From Thalassotalea sp. PP2-459 (GTDB lineage Bacteria; Pseudomonadota; Gammaproteobacteria; Enterobacterales; Alteromonadaceae): a stretch of 64,000 nucleotides of DNA. Numbering within the stretch: position 1 is the stretch's first letter; each line of letters starts with the position of its first letter. Positions 19,516 through 29,451 of the stretch are shown here, piece by piece. The notes beneath the pieces are model-generated. The model made no database searches. It saw nothing but the letters and a program-made list of their open reading frames with translations, and was not told the origin of the DNA. The DNA lies in NCBI RefSeq assembly GCF_001913705.1, contig NZ_MKQD01000034.1:303866-367865 (forward strand). Direction: 5' to 3'. The position numbers were made by a program, and so were the translations under genes.

Positions 19516-22500
19516 ATGGATTCAAAAACGTCACTTCATAAGCAGTTAGCATCGCATTTCACCAAGATATCGTTGGTGTTTTTGCTTTCGGTATTTATTC
19601 TACTCTATCTTATTTATGCGCGGGAAACAGAATTAGATGCGGTAAATAGTTCTGCAGTGCCGGCTTTGCAAAAACAAGCCGCACTCCATCATTTAACCTG
19701 GCAAAGTATGGTGTTGTTTCAACAGCTCACTGAAAGTACTGAAGCAACACAATTAACAGATAAACACCAGCAATTACTATCACTTCTTGCACAAATAAGA
19801 CAATTAACCCCAGTGGGGAAAAGACAGCTTTCACTTATTGTCGATCGCTTTGAAAAGCTCAATGTCCATGCAAGAACAATCACTAATCATGCTGAAATAA
19901 ACGAGTTACTTCATAAAAATGTATTGATTCAACTACAACTTGTTCATGATCAACTAAATCAAGAAATTACCAGTAAACAACTTGCTATGGATAAACTTTC
20001 ACAGCAAATCACTGAAGATAAAGTATCTGATTCTGTTACGGTATCTCGGGCGAAAGCACACCTAAACCTGACGAGTGAGATGACATTATTAACTAAAACA
20101 CTCAATAGTGTCGTTGAATTACAGGTGATGTTTCAGCGACTATCTATCCGCAGTGTTCAAGTTGACTTTAATTATCTAACTAACCGATTTTCTGAAATAT
20201 TAACTTATTGGCAGCCTGCGTTAACAGAGTATTCGAAGTCTGATGATAGCAGCAATAAATTACTACTTGTGCTTCAAGAGTTGCAGTTATTGATGTTTGG
20301 CGAGCAAAATGTTGTTGCTAAATGGCGAGGTCATATTCGTATTGCTCAACAATACATAGAACAGGTTACGTTAGAGCGTCAAAATACACTGGAAATATTA
20401 CAACGAGTAAGACTGCCTACAATCACTCAACCTGAGTTTCCTGGGTACTTGGCAGTATTGTTAGCACCTTATGCCAAATATAACTATCGCAACTTTTTAT
20501 TGGCGATACTTATTGTTGTTAGTGTTCTTTATTTGCTCTTAATTGTGCAAATACGTCATAGTAAACGGCAACTTAAACAGTATGAAAGTAACTTATTATC
20601 TGTTGTAGAACGAAGTAGCTCTGGTAGTGAGGTTATTAAAGAGCAGATAACCACAAAGTCACTTGCAACAGTATGTGAAGAAATTACCCAACTGAAAAAA
20701 CCTTTACACAATGAATCTGACTACCAACAATTACAAGCATCGTTTCAAGAGCAGCAAGCATTTTATCTAGAGCATTTAGGATCTTTTTATACTAAAGAGC
20801 CCACTGAAATACCTAGCACACTCAGTGAAATATTATCAAAAGGAAGTAATACACAACATAATACATGGCGTGCATTATTTTCGAATCAACAGATAAAAGC
20901 ATTATTAAAAACAGCAAAACAAAGTAAAAAGCAACAAACGGTATCAAGATGTATTGTTGACAATAAATGGGGAGCAAGTTTTAGCTTTACTATGCTCTAC
21001 CTTAAAGGTCAGTGGCGGGTTTTGATACAAGATAGACAGGTCTACATCAACCTACAACATGCTTTAGAACAACAACTTAATGACGCTAAAGCTGAAATAA
21101 ACTCGTTACAATATCAACATCAAACACAACTATCAGAGCTGCAATTAACAATTACACGTGCCTTATTAAGTACGCAAAATACAGCTAAAAGTTATGAAGA
21201 TCATTACCAGCAGCTATATCGACGCTTCCAAGAAACGATTACTTGGTGTCATCAGGCGTTATTTTTAGGCGCCAGCACTAAACGAATACCTGAATATACT
21301 GCTGAGGTTAATGTTAGCAACTTTACGCACTCTGTTATGAATAACATTGCGCTTGAGCAAAAATCTAAAACCAATCGTGTGTTTTTATCCCTAAGTCATC
21401 AAATAGCAGAACAAGCGACGATAAGTCAGCCTTATGCCTATGATTTTTTACTCACGATTGGAAAACTTGTACTGCAAGAGCAAATTTCTGCTGTGTTGTT
21501 GTTGTCGGTTGACGTAAAAGATATAAACCCTGGTCAGCAAGTGTTAACCATTGATTATCAAGTTAAACATCACACCAATCACCTTTCAATTCCGGCGATT
21601 GTTGCTTTACTTAACGACGATAAGGTGATGCCTAATACGCCAATTGTTATACCTTATCTGCAGGCGCTTTGCCGTAAATTACATATTAAAGACCTTCGAA
21701 TTTCACAACTTGAACATGGATTCAATTTAAATTTTGATTTACCTCTTGCAGTAGCGAGTCATCGTGAAAAACCTGCTAAAGACGTTTACCTTAAACAGCA
21801 ACAAATATATTTGTTATCCACTGATCCATACTTAACGTCATTTATTAATGATACGATCATCGACAATCATGGGAAAGTTGAGGTGTTTTCAAAAGCAGCA
21901 CAAGTACGTGATGCGCTTCATGTAAAACATCTGAAAAAACATGCTGATTCTGTGTTAATAATAACATCGGAGTTTAGTCAGAAAGATCTTGAACTTATGA
22001 CTAATCACTTTAATGGATTACCTGAAAAAATTGCGCCAAAATTACAATTTATACAAGGATTTTCAGGGCAGTATTTAACGCGAACTGGGCTTTGCTCGTT
22101 AAGTGATAACGCTATATCAAATGTACAATTGCTGACCAGTTTGTCTGGATTATTGCATAATTCGGGTAGGCATAATCAACTTCTTTCTAGGAAAGTTTTT
22201 AACCACTATCATTATCGAGCATCTAAAGTTCAGGTGTTGTTAGCAAGTGATCGCATAGCGCGCCTAGCACCGTTGATAACATTATTACAATGGGCTGGGG
22301 TAAAAGTAACTACTGTTAGTGAAGCTCATCAAGCTATCAATTATTGGCAGACGGGACGATTTACTTTGTTATTGACAGACTTTACTCAATCACCTTATGT
22401 CGAATTATCAGCAGGACGAAAACTAAACAGGGGAGTTTTTCGCCTCGACTCAACTGCATCAAATATTGACACTCCTGAAGACTTTTTACATTGGCAAATA

Positions 22501-23025
22501 GGGACGCTAGCACCTATTGATAAACTAGAGGAATTACTAGCGCAGTTAGCGCCGTGGCTATCGCCATTACCGTCACTTGAGTTGATTGAATCTAAAAATA
22601 AGCCGGTAGAAAAGTTAGCGTTAAGTAAAAAGAAAGAGATTAGTAAACCAGAAAAGCCTATTCGAACAACTGACATTGAGCCAACTCAGCATTTGGCACA
22701 CCAAACCCCGTTTGATTTGAGTCAGTATGCTGAAAATCAAGGTTCGCCAGAGTTAGCAGTATTTATGCTAGAGGATTATTTGCAAGACATCTCGCAAGCG
22801 ATATCGACGATAAGTTCAGCACTGAAAAATAATAATATTGAACTAGATGAACCGTTATCAATCTTGATCAATAGCAGTAAAATAGTAGCCGCAGAACAGT
22901 TATACCTTAGTGCTAATGCATTAGCTCAAGCAGTTGCTGTTGGACATAGCACCGACATTCATGAGGCTTTGCAAACAGTGATAACACACCATCAAGCACT
23001 GCACGACTTTTGCCAAGCGATCTAA
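19516..23025 (+). CDS. Large membrane protein resembling a degenerate hybrid sensor kinase
   Basis: 1169 residues from the ATG at 19516 (a TTG at 19495 is possible; no good ribosome-binding site for either). Helices at about 19-35 and 327-346 enclose a roughly 290-residue, mainly helical periplasmic region, as in TorS-like sensors. The cytoplasmic part has a coiled coil (about 350-420, 510-580), an ATPase-like region (about 600-745), two receiver-like regions (about 760-885 and 903-1015) and an HPt-like C-terminus (about 1066-1169). The signature residues are absent: no SHExRTP motif, no G1/G2 boxes, no acidic pair in the receivers, and no His in residues 1066-1140 where HPt phospho-acceptors lie. 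Domain assignment is by pattern only. It probably signals by contact, not by phosphotransfer. Confidence 0.6.
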   Translation: MDSKTSLHKQLASHFTKISLVFLLSVFILLYLIYARETELDAVNSSAVPALQKQAALHHLTWQSMVLFQQLTESTEATQLTDKHQQLLSLLAQIRQLTPVGKRQLSLIVDRFEKLNVHARTITNHAEINELLHKNVLIQLQLVHDQLNQEITSKQLAMDKLSQQITEDKVSDSVTVSRAKAHLNLTSEMTLLTKTLNSVVELQVMFQRLSIRSVQVDFNYLTNRFSEILTYWQPALTEYSKSDDSSNKLLLVLQELQLLMFGEQNVVAKWRGHIRIAQQYIEQVTLERQNTLEILQRVRLPTITQPEFPGYLAVLLAPYAKYNYRNFLLAILIVVSVLYLLLIVQIRHSKRQLKQYESNLLSVVERSSSGSEVIKEQITTKSLATVCEEITQLKKPLHNESDYQQLQASFQEQQAFYLEHLGSFYTKEPTEIPSTLSEILSKGSNTQHNTWRALFSNQQIKALLKTAKQSKKQQTVSRCIVDNKWGASFSFTMLYLKGQWRVLIQDRQVYINLQHALEQQLNDAKAEINSLQYQHQTQLSELQLTITRALLSTQNTAKSYEDHYQQLYRRFQETITWCHQALFLGASTKRIPEYTAEVNVSNFTHSVMNNIALEQKSKTNRVFLSLSHQIAEQATISQPYAYDFLLTIGKLVLQEQISAVLLLSVDVKDINPGQQVLTIDYQVKHHTNHLSIPAIVALLNDDKVMPNTPIVIPYLQALCRKLHIKDLRISQLEHGFNLNFDLPLAVASHREKPAKDVYLKQQQIYLLSTDPYLTSFINDTIIDNHGKVEVFSKAAQVRDALHVKHLKKHADSVLIITSEFSQKDLELMTNHFNGLPEKIAPKLQFIQGFSGQYLTRTGLCSLSDNAISNVQLLTSLSGLLHNSGRHNQLLSRKVFNHYHYRASKVQVLLASDRIARLAPLITLLQWAGVKVTTVSEAHQAINYWQTGRFTLLLTDFTQSPYVELSAGRKLNRGVFRLDSTASNIDTPEDFLHWQIGTLAPIDKLEELLAQLAPWLSPLPSLELIESKNKPVEKLALSKKKEISKPEKPIRTTDIEPTQHLAHQTPFDLSQYAENQGSPELAVFMLEDYLQDISQAISTISSALKNNNIELDEPLSILINSSKIVAAEQLYLSANALAQAVAVGHSTDIHEALQTVITHHQALHDFCQAI

Positions 23026-23030
23026 ATACC

Positions 23031-23228
23031 ATGAAAATTGATAGTAAAACATTAAGCCCTTGCATTCGAAATTGCTGTTTAGACAACAAGGACGTTTGTA
23101 TAGGGTGTGGTCGACATGTTGATGAAATTGTTGGCTGGCGAAACTTTTCTGATGCACAAAAATACCAAATCTTGGACAGATGTGTTGAAAGGGTGCATAG
23201 TAATAAGAGTAAAGACACCAATAAGTGA
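23031..23228 (+). CDS. DUF1289 small cysteine-rich protein
   Basis: 65 residues from the ATG at 23031, five bases after the previous stop. The sequence LSPCIRNCCLD, CIGCGRHVDEI and WRNFSDAQK matches the DUF1289 family, whose four conserved cysteines could bind a metal or Fe-S cluster. Function unknown. It sits inside the operon: its TGA overlaps the GTG start of the next gene (GTGA). Confidence 0.85.
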   Translation: MKIDSKTLSPCIRNCCLDNKDVCIGCGRHVDEIVGWRNFSDAQKYQILDRCVERVHSNKSKDTNK

Positions 23229-24922
23229 CACAATTAATGGAAACTGCCGGTAAAGACTTTTTTGTAGGTTATGAAGAACTTAAGGTATTAATTATCGATG
23301 ATAACACCTTAATTCACGACACATTAAAAAAAACCTTATATGGACTTGGTATTCGCGAAGTTAGGTGTGCGCAAAATGCTTATTATGGCATGCGACTTTG
23401 TAATGAAATGCAATTTCAAATTGTGGTTTGTGCCTTCAATGTAAATAGTGATAAAGACGGGTTTCATTTATTAGAAGAGTTGAAGTTTAAAGGACATGTC
23501 ACTAAGCGTACGGTGCTCATTTTTTTAAGCACAGAGACCAGTGAAAGTTTAGTTAACTCGATTATTGAATTACAACCTGATGACTTTTGGGTTAAGCCTT
23601 TAATTCCAAAGGTTGTTAAAGAACGCTTATCGAATACATTAAAAATAAAGAGTAAATTATTTAACTTATATCAAGCGATTGATAGACGTGAGTTTTCTAA
23701 AGTAATTTATTTTGCTGATCAGCATTTGAAGAATAAATCCTTACGCCACCTCCATCCCAATATATTGCGCATGCGTGGTGAAGCCTTGTTAAGTTTATTG
23801 GAATTTCATGAAGCAGAATTATTTTTTCAAGGGTTATTGAAAAAATATAAATTTGGCTGGGTATATTTAGGGTACGTAAAGTCTTTATTAAAGCAAGGTC
23901 GTATAGATGAAATACATGAGCTGATAAGTTCTTTAACCGACAAACCAGAAACACGTTTTGCAATGCATGACTTATTAGCTCAATACCATATTGAACAGGA
24001 AATGTATGCTACGGCTTACGAGGAAATCAAAAAAGCAACATTATTATCGCCACGAAACATAGAGCGAAATAAAAAATCATGGGACCTTGCACGGCTTAAT
24101 CATGATCATATCGGACAATTTCAAGCGACAAAAAGTATTGTTGCCAATGCGAAAAATTCTATTCATGATTCGCCTGAACTCTTATTAAACGTGATCAGAG
24201 CAGGTATTGATTTAGCAATAACGATAACAGACGGTAGCGCAGATAAACTGTTAAATCAGATTGAAAGATATATTCAACAAGTTCAAGAAGACTATAAAGA
24301 AGCAAGTGACTTTAAAGAACAAATAGCGGTCGCGCAAGCTCGCTTATTTAAAGCTCAAAACGAAGAAAAACGTGCAGAACGCATTGTTGAACATAAAATA
24401 TCGCTTAGACCAACGCCAGAAATTGAAGATAACCTGGATAAGGTGAAAGTTTTTCACGAATTAGGTATGCGTGAAGAGGCTATGCTTTTGTTAGAAGCGA
24501 TTAAAAATCAAATATCTGGAGAGTCACTAACGAGTCAAGTGGTTAACCGGTATATCGAACAAGAAACCAAAGAACGTGCTGACATCCATTTCACACCTAA
24601 ACAATTACATGATATGGCGGTTGAACATTACCAGAAAAAAAGGTTTTCACCTGCACTAGAATCTGTGTTGCAAGCGATACAATTAGCACCTAACAGTGTG
24701 AAGTTTTCCACGAGTTTATTAAAAATTATGGTGGCTATGAAAGAAACCGGAGAACTAAAGGAAGAAGATTACCCGTTTGCAGATAAAGCGATTAAACTTT
24801 TTGATAACACGAAACTTGAAGGGAAACATGCTGAAGTGGTGGCTGAAGTGAAAGAAAACTGGCAACGTTTCTTTAGAAACCCCCATGCTCAAGAAGATGT
24901 TAACATTGAAGAAGCTGGTTAA
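23225..24922 (+). CDS. TPR protein with pseudo-receiver domain
   Basis: 565 residues if started at the GTG at 23225, which overlaps the DUF1289 stop by four bases; an ATG lies four codons later. N-terminal receiver-like domain (about 18-140) keeps the acidic pair (LIIDDN, Asp25/26) and the late Lys (WVKPL), but the phospho-acceptor position reads VVCAFN, with Ala70 where Asp is expected. Residues about 150-520 are helical repeats of TPR type (ALLSLLEFHEAELFFQGLL, YEEIKKATLLSPRN, ALESVLQAIQLAPNS). The overall layout recalls VieB-type regulators of Vibrio. Likely acts by protein binding. Convergent with queG, seven bases between. Confidence 0.75.
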   Translation: MTQLMETAGKDFFVGYEELKVLIIDDNTLIHDTLKKTLYGLGIREVRCAQNAYYGMRLCNEMQFQIVVCAFNVNSDKDGFHLLEELKFKGHVTKRTVLIFLSTETSESLVNSIIELQPDDFWVKPLIPKVVKERLSNTLKIKSKLFNLYQAIDRREFSKVIYFADQHLKNKSLRHLHPNILRMRGEALLSLLEFHEAELFFQGLLKKYKFGWVYLGYVKSLLKQGRIDEIHELISSLTDKPETRFAMHDLLAQYHIEQEMYATAYEEIKKATLLSPRNIERNKKSWDLARLNHDHIGQFQATKSIVANAKNSIHDSPELLLNVIRAGIDLAITITDGSADKLLNQIERYIQQVQEDYKEASDFKEQIAVAQARLFKAQNEEKRAERIVEHKISLRPTPEIEDNLDKVKVFHELGMREEAMLLLEAIKNQISGESLTSQVVNRYIEQETKERADIHFTPKQLHDMAVEHYQKKRFSPALESVLQAIQLAPNSVKFSTSLLKIMVAMKETGELKEEDYPFADKAIKLFDNTKLEGKHAEVVAEVKENWQRFFRNPHAQEDVNIEEAG

Positions 24923-24929
24923 TAAACCG

Positions 24930-26087
24930 CTAAGCGTCTCTTGGTAGACCTTTTTCTATTGAACGGACTAACCTGGCATGTAAGCGGTGCTGCTTGTTTT
25001 GCTTAACTGAAATCGTTATTTCTGATTGTTTATTTTTCTGTTGTGCAATGGCCCAATCAATATGCTCTGCAACCATAGCCGTTGCCTGCGTTCTTTTAGC
25101 GCTTAGTGTTGAAATAATGTTAGGTGAGTAATCGCTATTTCCTAAGGCTACCGCAATATTTCGTTGCCAACATTCAAAACCTATGCGCCTTATGGGAGAT
25201 CCTAGTAGTGTTGATAAAAATGTTTCTTCATCCCATGCAAATAGCTCAAGTAAAGTCACGGCATCTAATCCTTGTCTAGCTTGAAAGTCTGTTTCTTGAG
25301 ACAGTTGTGCAAACTTATTCCAAGGGCAAATTAATTGGCAATCATCACAGCCATAAATTCGATTACCTATTAGGGGTCTAAATTCTATCGGAATGGCTTC
25401 TCGTAATTCAATGGTCAAATATGAAATACACCTTCTGGCATCAACCTCGTAAGGCGCTACAATAGCTTGAGTCGGGCAAATTTTAATGCAAGCAACACAT
25501 GAACCACATGAACTTTCTTGTTTTTCACTTATTGGCAGCGGAATATTGACTAATAACTCACCGAGAAAAAACCATGAACCGGCATGTTTATTAATCAGCA
25601 GGCTATGTTTTCCAACCCAGCCTAAGCCTGCTTTTTCAGCTAAAGGGCGTTCTAAAATTGGAGCAGAATCAACGAAAGGGCGGTAATCAAGCTCGTGGCA
25701 ATGGTGCTTTATTTTTTCACCTAAAGCTTTTAAACGTTTGCGCATCAATTTATGGTAGTCTCTTCCAAGCGCATATCGACTCACATAAGCATGATCTTTA
25801 TTTTTTAATGTTTGAGCAAAATTTGCGTTTTCGGGAAGATAATCCATTCGAACACTGATGACACGAATTGTACCTGGATGAAGTTTATCAGGGTGCGCTC
25901 GCATATCACCATGATTGGCCATGTAACCCATTTCACCATGGTATTGATTGTCTAACCACTGTTCAAAATGATGATGATACTCGGACAGATCAATATCACT
26001 AAAACCGACATCGGCAAAGCCAAGCTCTTTGCCCCAAGACTTGATTTTTTCGGCTAATTCTAGATAGTTGATAGTTGAGTTATCCAT
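24930..26087 (-). CDS. queG: Epoxyqueuosine reductase QueG
   Basis: 385 residues; last step of queuosine tRNA modification, cobalamin-dependent. Two 4Fe-4S motifs are visible: CGSCVACIKICP, and CISYLTIE together with GCDDCQLICPWN. The C-terminal HEAT-like tail follows. Divergent from nnr, with only 17 bases between the two start codons, so the promoters must overlap coding sequence, or one start lies further inside. Confidence 0.95.
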   Translation of the reverse strand: MDNSTINYLELAEKIKSWGKELGFADVGFSDIDLSEYHHHFEQWLDNQYHGEMGYMANHGDMRAHPDKLHPGTIRVISVRMDYLPENANFAQTLKNKDHAYVSRYALGRDYHKLMRKRLKALGEKIKHHCHELDYRPFVDSAPILERPLAEKAGLGWVGKHSLLINKHAGSWFFLGELLVNIPLPISEKQESSCGSCVACIKICPTQAIVAPYEVDARRCISYLTIELREAIPIEFRPLIGNRIYGCDDCQLICPWNKFAQLSQETDFQARQGLDAVTLLELFAWDEETFLSTLLGSPIRRIGFECWQRNIAVALGNSDYSPNIISTLSAKRTQATAMVAEHIDWAIAQQKNKQSEITISVKQNKQHRLHARLVRSIEKGLPRDA

Positions 26088-26104
26088 TTATTGAGTGTTA
26101 AACG

Positions 26105-27622
26105 ATGCCCATATTAAAATTGTTGAGAAGTTTACCACAAAGCGCCTATTGCGCGACACAAGTGTTGACGAATGAACATTGTCTTGCCAAGGAGCAAGGG
26201 CTTGAATTATATGCCTTGATGGAAAAAGCTGGACAAGCTGTTTTTTCGCGCATCCAAGAACAATACTCAAAAACAACACAGTTATTTATTTTAGCTGGTA
26301 AGGGTAACAATGGTGGTGACGGTTTTGTGCTTGCAAGACTAGCAGCAGAAGTCGGTTACAAAGTGACTGTTTATTTATGCGCAGAAGCTGAACAGCTTAA
26401 AGGCTGCGCACTAACAGCTTTTAATTCTTTACAAAAAACAACCATTACGGTTCTATATCAAAGTGAGCTAGCGCTCACGCCCAACTTTTTTCAAGAGAAT
26501 CAATATGAGCTGATTATTGATGCGCTCTTTGGTATTGGTTATCAAGGAGCATTAAAGTCAGAGCTTGCGAAAATCATCAACCTTGTCAATGGAACAAATA
26601 TTACAATCGTTAGTATTGATGTACCTTCCGGGTTAAATGCCACCACTGGATACGTAGCAACCACTGCAATACGTGCAAGTGAAACCGTTACTTTTATTGC
26701 TGCTAAACAAGGGTTGATGACAGGCCAGGCTGCAGATTTTGTTGGTCAACTTTATCTTGCAACCCTTTCGCTCAATGAGTGCTTTCAACAACGTGTTGAT
26801 ACGCAAATACACCTTCAAGGGAAAAATGCTATTCCGAATTTTCCTGTACGTAATGACGCTAGTCATAAAGGTCATGTGGGGTTATTGCTTTGTATTGGTA
26901 GTCATGTGGGTATGCCGGGTGCAATTCGGTTAGCAGGTGAAGCCGCATTACGCACAGGTGCGTCATTGGTTGCGGTGTGTTGCGATTTCAATAACCATCA
27001 CTTTGTAGTAAACGGACGTCCAGAGCTTATGCTTGCGCCAAGTGATGCTGAGTCATTAATGAAAAGCCATTATGTTGAAAGAGCAAAAGCGATGTTAATT
27101 GGACCTGGCTTAGGGCAAAATGAATGGTCGTCAGCATTATTTCAGTTGATACTTGAAGAAGAGCGCCCTTTAGTTGTTGACGCAGATGCATTGCAACTAT
27201 TAGCTAAGTCGCCCTGTAAACGTAAGCATTGGGTGCTAACACCGCATCCAGGTGAAGCCGCTAAGTTATTGAATTGTACTATCAGTGAGGTAGAAGAAAA
27301 TCGCTTTGATGCAGTGAAAGCTATCGCTAAAAAGTTTGGTGGTATTTGTGTGTTAAAAGGTGCAGGTTCTTTGATCTCAGATGGAGAGATAATTTGGATA
27401 AATACATCGGGTAATTCAGGGATGGCCTCTGGTGGCATGGGCGATGTTTTATCCGGTATAATAGCTGCGTTATTAATGCAGCTATCAGATCCAATGGAAG
27501 CAACGCGATTAGCCGTGTATCTACACGGTAAGGCAGCAGATGATATTGCAAAAAAACAGGGTAAAATAGGTATGTTAGCTAGCGATCTTTTTCTACCTAT
27601 TCAGCAGTTACTAAACAAGTGA
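26105..27622 (+). CDS. nnr: Bifunctional NAD(P)H-hydrate epimerase / ADP-dependent dehydratase
   Basis: 505 residues. The N-terminal YjeF domain (about 1-220) has [16 protein letters not shown] and [10 protein letters not shown]; the C-terminal kinase-like domain (about 230-500) has [30 protein letters not shown] and [17 protein letters not shown]. Together they repair hydrated NAD(P)H. Opens the conserved superoperon nnr-tsaE-amiB-mutL-miaA-hfq-hflX-hflK-hflC. Confidence 0.95.
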   Translation: MPILKLLRSLPQSAYCATQVLTNEHCLAKEQGLELYALMEKAGQAVFSRIQEQYSKTTQLFILAGKGNNGGDGFVLARLAAEVGYKVTVYLCAEAEQLKGCALTAFNSLQKTTITVLYQSELALTPNFFQENQYELIIDALFGIGYQGALKSELAKIINLVNGTNITIVSIDVPSGLNATTGYVATTAIRASETVTFIAAKQGLMTGQAADFVGQLYLATLSLNECFQQRVDTQIHLQGKNAIPNFPVRNDASHKGHVGLLLCIGSHVGMPGAIRLAGEAALRTGASLVAVCCDFNNHHFVVNGRPELMLAPSDAESLMKSHYVERAKAMLIGPGLGQNEWSSALFQLILEEERPLVVDADALQLLAKSPCKRKHWVLTPHPGEAAKLLNCTISEVEENRFDAVKAIAKKFGGICVLKGAGSLISDGEIIWINTSGNSGMASGGMGDVLSGIIAALLMQLSDPMEATRLAVYLHGKAADDIAKKQGKIGMLASDLFLPIQQLLNK

Positions 27623-27629
27623 ATCATTT

Positions 27630-28112
27630 ATGACAGTTAACAGGTTACATTTACGTTTGATTGATGAACAGGCAACGGTTGCCTTAGGCAATACATTCGC
27701 AAAAGCAGTCGTGAACCAATTAAAATGCGGTTTTGTTGCTTATCTCTACGGTGATCTTGGTGCAGGCAAAACAACGCTTACCCGAGGTTTTGTACAAGGA
27801 TTAGGTCATTCAGGTAAGGTTAAGAGCCCAACATATACTTTAGTTGAGCCCTATGAAATAGGAAAATGGCATGCGTACCATTTTGATCTCTATCGCCTTT
27901 CAGACCCCGAAGAGTTAGAGTTTATGGGAATTCGTGATTATTTTGATGAAAAAGCTTGCTGTTTTGTTGAGTGGCCAGATCGTGGTAAGGGCGTGTTACC
28001 TAACGCTGATATTAGTATTTCCTTACAATATTGTGGTGAACAAAGAGAAGTAGAATTAACCGCTCATACTTCCAAAGGACGAACACTTTTGGCAGTATTA
28101 GGTGAGCGCTAA
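27630..28112 (+). CDS. tsaE: tRNA threonylcarbamoyladenosine biosynthesis ATPase TsaE
   Basis: 160 residues with the P-loop [14 protein letters not shown] and the conserved [10 protein letters not shown] and HFDLYRL segments and FVEWPDRG. Works with TsaB and TsaD to form t6A37 in ANN-decoding tRNAs. Seven bases after nnr. Confidence 0.95.
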   Translation: MTVNRLHLRLIDEQATVALGNTFAKAVVNQLKCGFVAYLYGDLGAGKTTLTRGFVQGLGHSGKVKSPTYTLVEPYEIGKWHAYHFDLYRLSDPEELEFMGIRDYFDEKACCFVEWPDRGKGVLPNADISISLQYCGEQREVELTAHTSKGRTLLAVLGER

Positions 28113-28128
28113 GAAAGAGGTAATAATA

Positions 28129-29448
28129 ATGTTGCAACGAAGTGTTGCTATAGTGTGGTTTATAGCAAGTATTTTCACCCTGTTTTATGCAAGTGAATCA
28201 GTTGCAAAAAATAACATTGATAGTGTGCGGGTGTGGCCTGCACCAGAAAACACGCGTGTGGTATTCGATTTATCATCCACGCCAGATTATAGCTATTTTT
28301 CTTTAAAAAATCCTCAACGTTTAGTGATTGATTTTAATGATACGCGAAACATTGCTAACTTGGTTAATGTATTAAATAACGATAAGCGAATTCGGAAGAT
28401 TCGCACATCAACACCAAAAAATAAACGCTCAACTCGCTTAGTATTAGAATTAAGCGAAGCATTTAAGCTTGATATCTTTGCATTGCCGCCAGCGGGGCAA
28501 TATGGAGATCGCCTTGTGGTTGACTTGTTTGATCAAAATCGAGTGGTGAAGCAAACAAACCCTATTTCTCAAGGCAACCGTGATATTGTGATCGCGATCG
28601 TTGCAGGTCACGGTGGCGAAGACCCTGGTTCAATCGGTGCGAAAGGCACATACGAAAAGCATGTAACGCTGAATATTTCAAAAAAACTCGCCGCATTACT
28701 TAATCGACAAAAAGGCTTGTCTGCTGTGATGGTAAGAACAGGTGATTATTATGTGAATCATAACCGTAAAACGGTAATCGCACGAGAAAATAAAGCCGAT
28801 TTATTAGTGTCTATTCATGCTGACGCATTCACATCGCCACAGCCGCATGGGGCATCGGTATTGGTGCAATCGAGCAGAAGAGCTAACTCTGAATTTACCC
28901 GCTGGATTGCTAATCGTCAGAAAGAGTCTGAATTACTTGGAGGGGCGGGCGATACGATTAAGAAAACGAAAGATCACAACCTTGCATTAACGCTAGCTGA
29001 TATGAAAAAAGAATACACTATGGCAAGCAGTTATGCTTTTGCTGAATATGTATTGCGAGAGTTAGGTAAAATTACCAAATTACATAAAAAGAGACCAGAA
29101 GGGTTGAGCTTAGCAGTATTAAAGTCTTCTGATATTCCAAGCGTATTAATTGAAACCGGTTTTATTTCAAACCATGCGGAAGAAAAACGATTGCGCTCTA
29201 CTCAGCATCAACAAAAACTTGCCAGAGCAATTTATACTTCAATAGATAATTATTTTGCGGCTAACGCCCCTGACGGTACTTATTATGCCTCAATCGGCCA
29301 TCGTAAACATAAAATCGCAAGGGGAGAATCGTTATCAGTAGTGGCTCACAAATATAATGTGTCGGTAAAAAAATTAAAGTCAGTGAACAAACTTACATCA
29401 AATGTTGTTCGTATTGGACAAACCTTAAAAATTCCTCGCGCAGATTAA
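28129..29448 (+). CDS. amiB: N-acetylmuramoyl-L-alanine amidase AmiB
   Basis: 439 residues from the ATG at 28129, chosen because AGAGG lies eight bases upstream and a signal peptide follows; a GTG at 28102 would give a 9-residue extension without support. Order: signal peptide, AMIN domain (about 30-120), Amidase_3 zinc domain (about 150-370; zinc ligands in AGHGGEDPG, YEKHV and SIHADAF, catalytic Glu in LIETGFISN), C-terminal LysM (about 390-437). Cleaves septal murein when activated by EnvC, whose gene is at 2.2 kb. Confidence 0.94.
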   Translation: MLQRSVAIVWFIASIFTLFYASESVAKNNIDSVRVWPAPENTRVVFDLSSTPDYSYFSLKNPQRLVIDFNDTRNIANLVNVLNNDKRIRKIRTSTPKNKRSTRLVLELSEAFKLDIFALPPAGQYGDRLVVDLFDQNRVVKQTNPISQGNRDIVIAIVAGHGGEDPGSIGAKGTYEKHVTLNISKKLAALLNRQKGLSAVMVRTGDYYVNHNRKTVIARENKADLLVSIHADAFTSPQPHGASVLVQSSRRANSEFTRWIANRQKESELLGGAGDTIKKTKDHNLALTLADMKKEYTMASSYAFAEYVLRELGKITKLHKKRPEGLSLAVLKSSDIPSVLIETGFISNHAEEKRLRSTQHQQKLARAIYTSIDNYFAANAPDGTYYASIGHRKHKIARGESLSVVAHKYNVSVKKLKSVNKLTSNVVRIGQTLKIPRAD

Positions 29449-29451
29449 TCT

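Noticed and set aside
22395..23233. Reverse-strand frames at the end of the 1169-residue gene
   Set aside because: They overlap well-supported coding sequence in the other direction and have no ribosome-binding site or family match.
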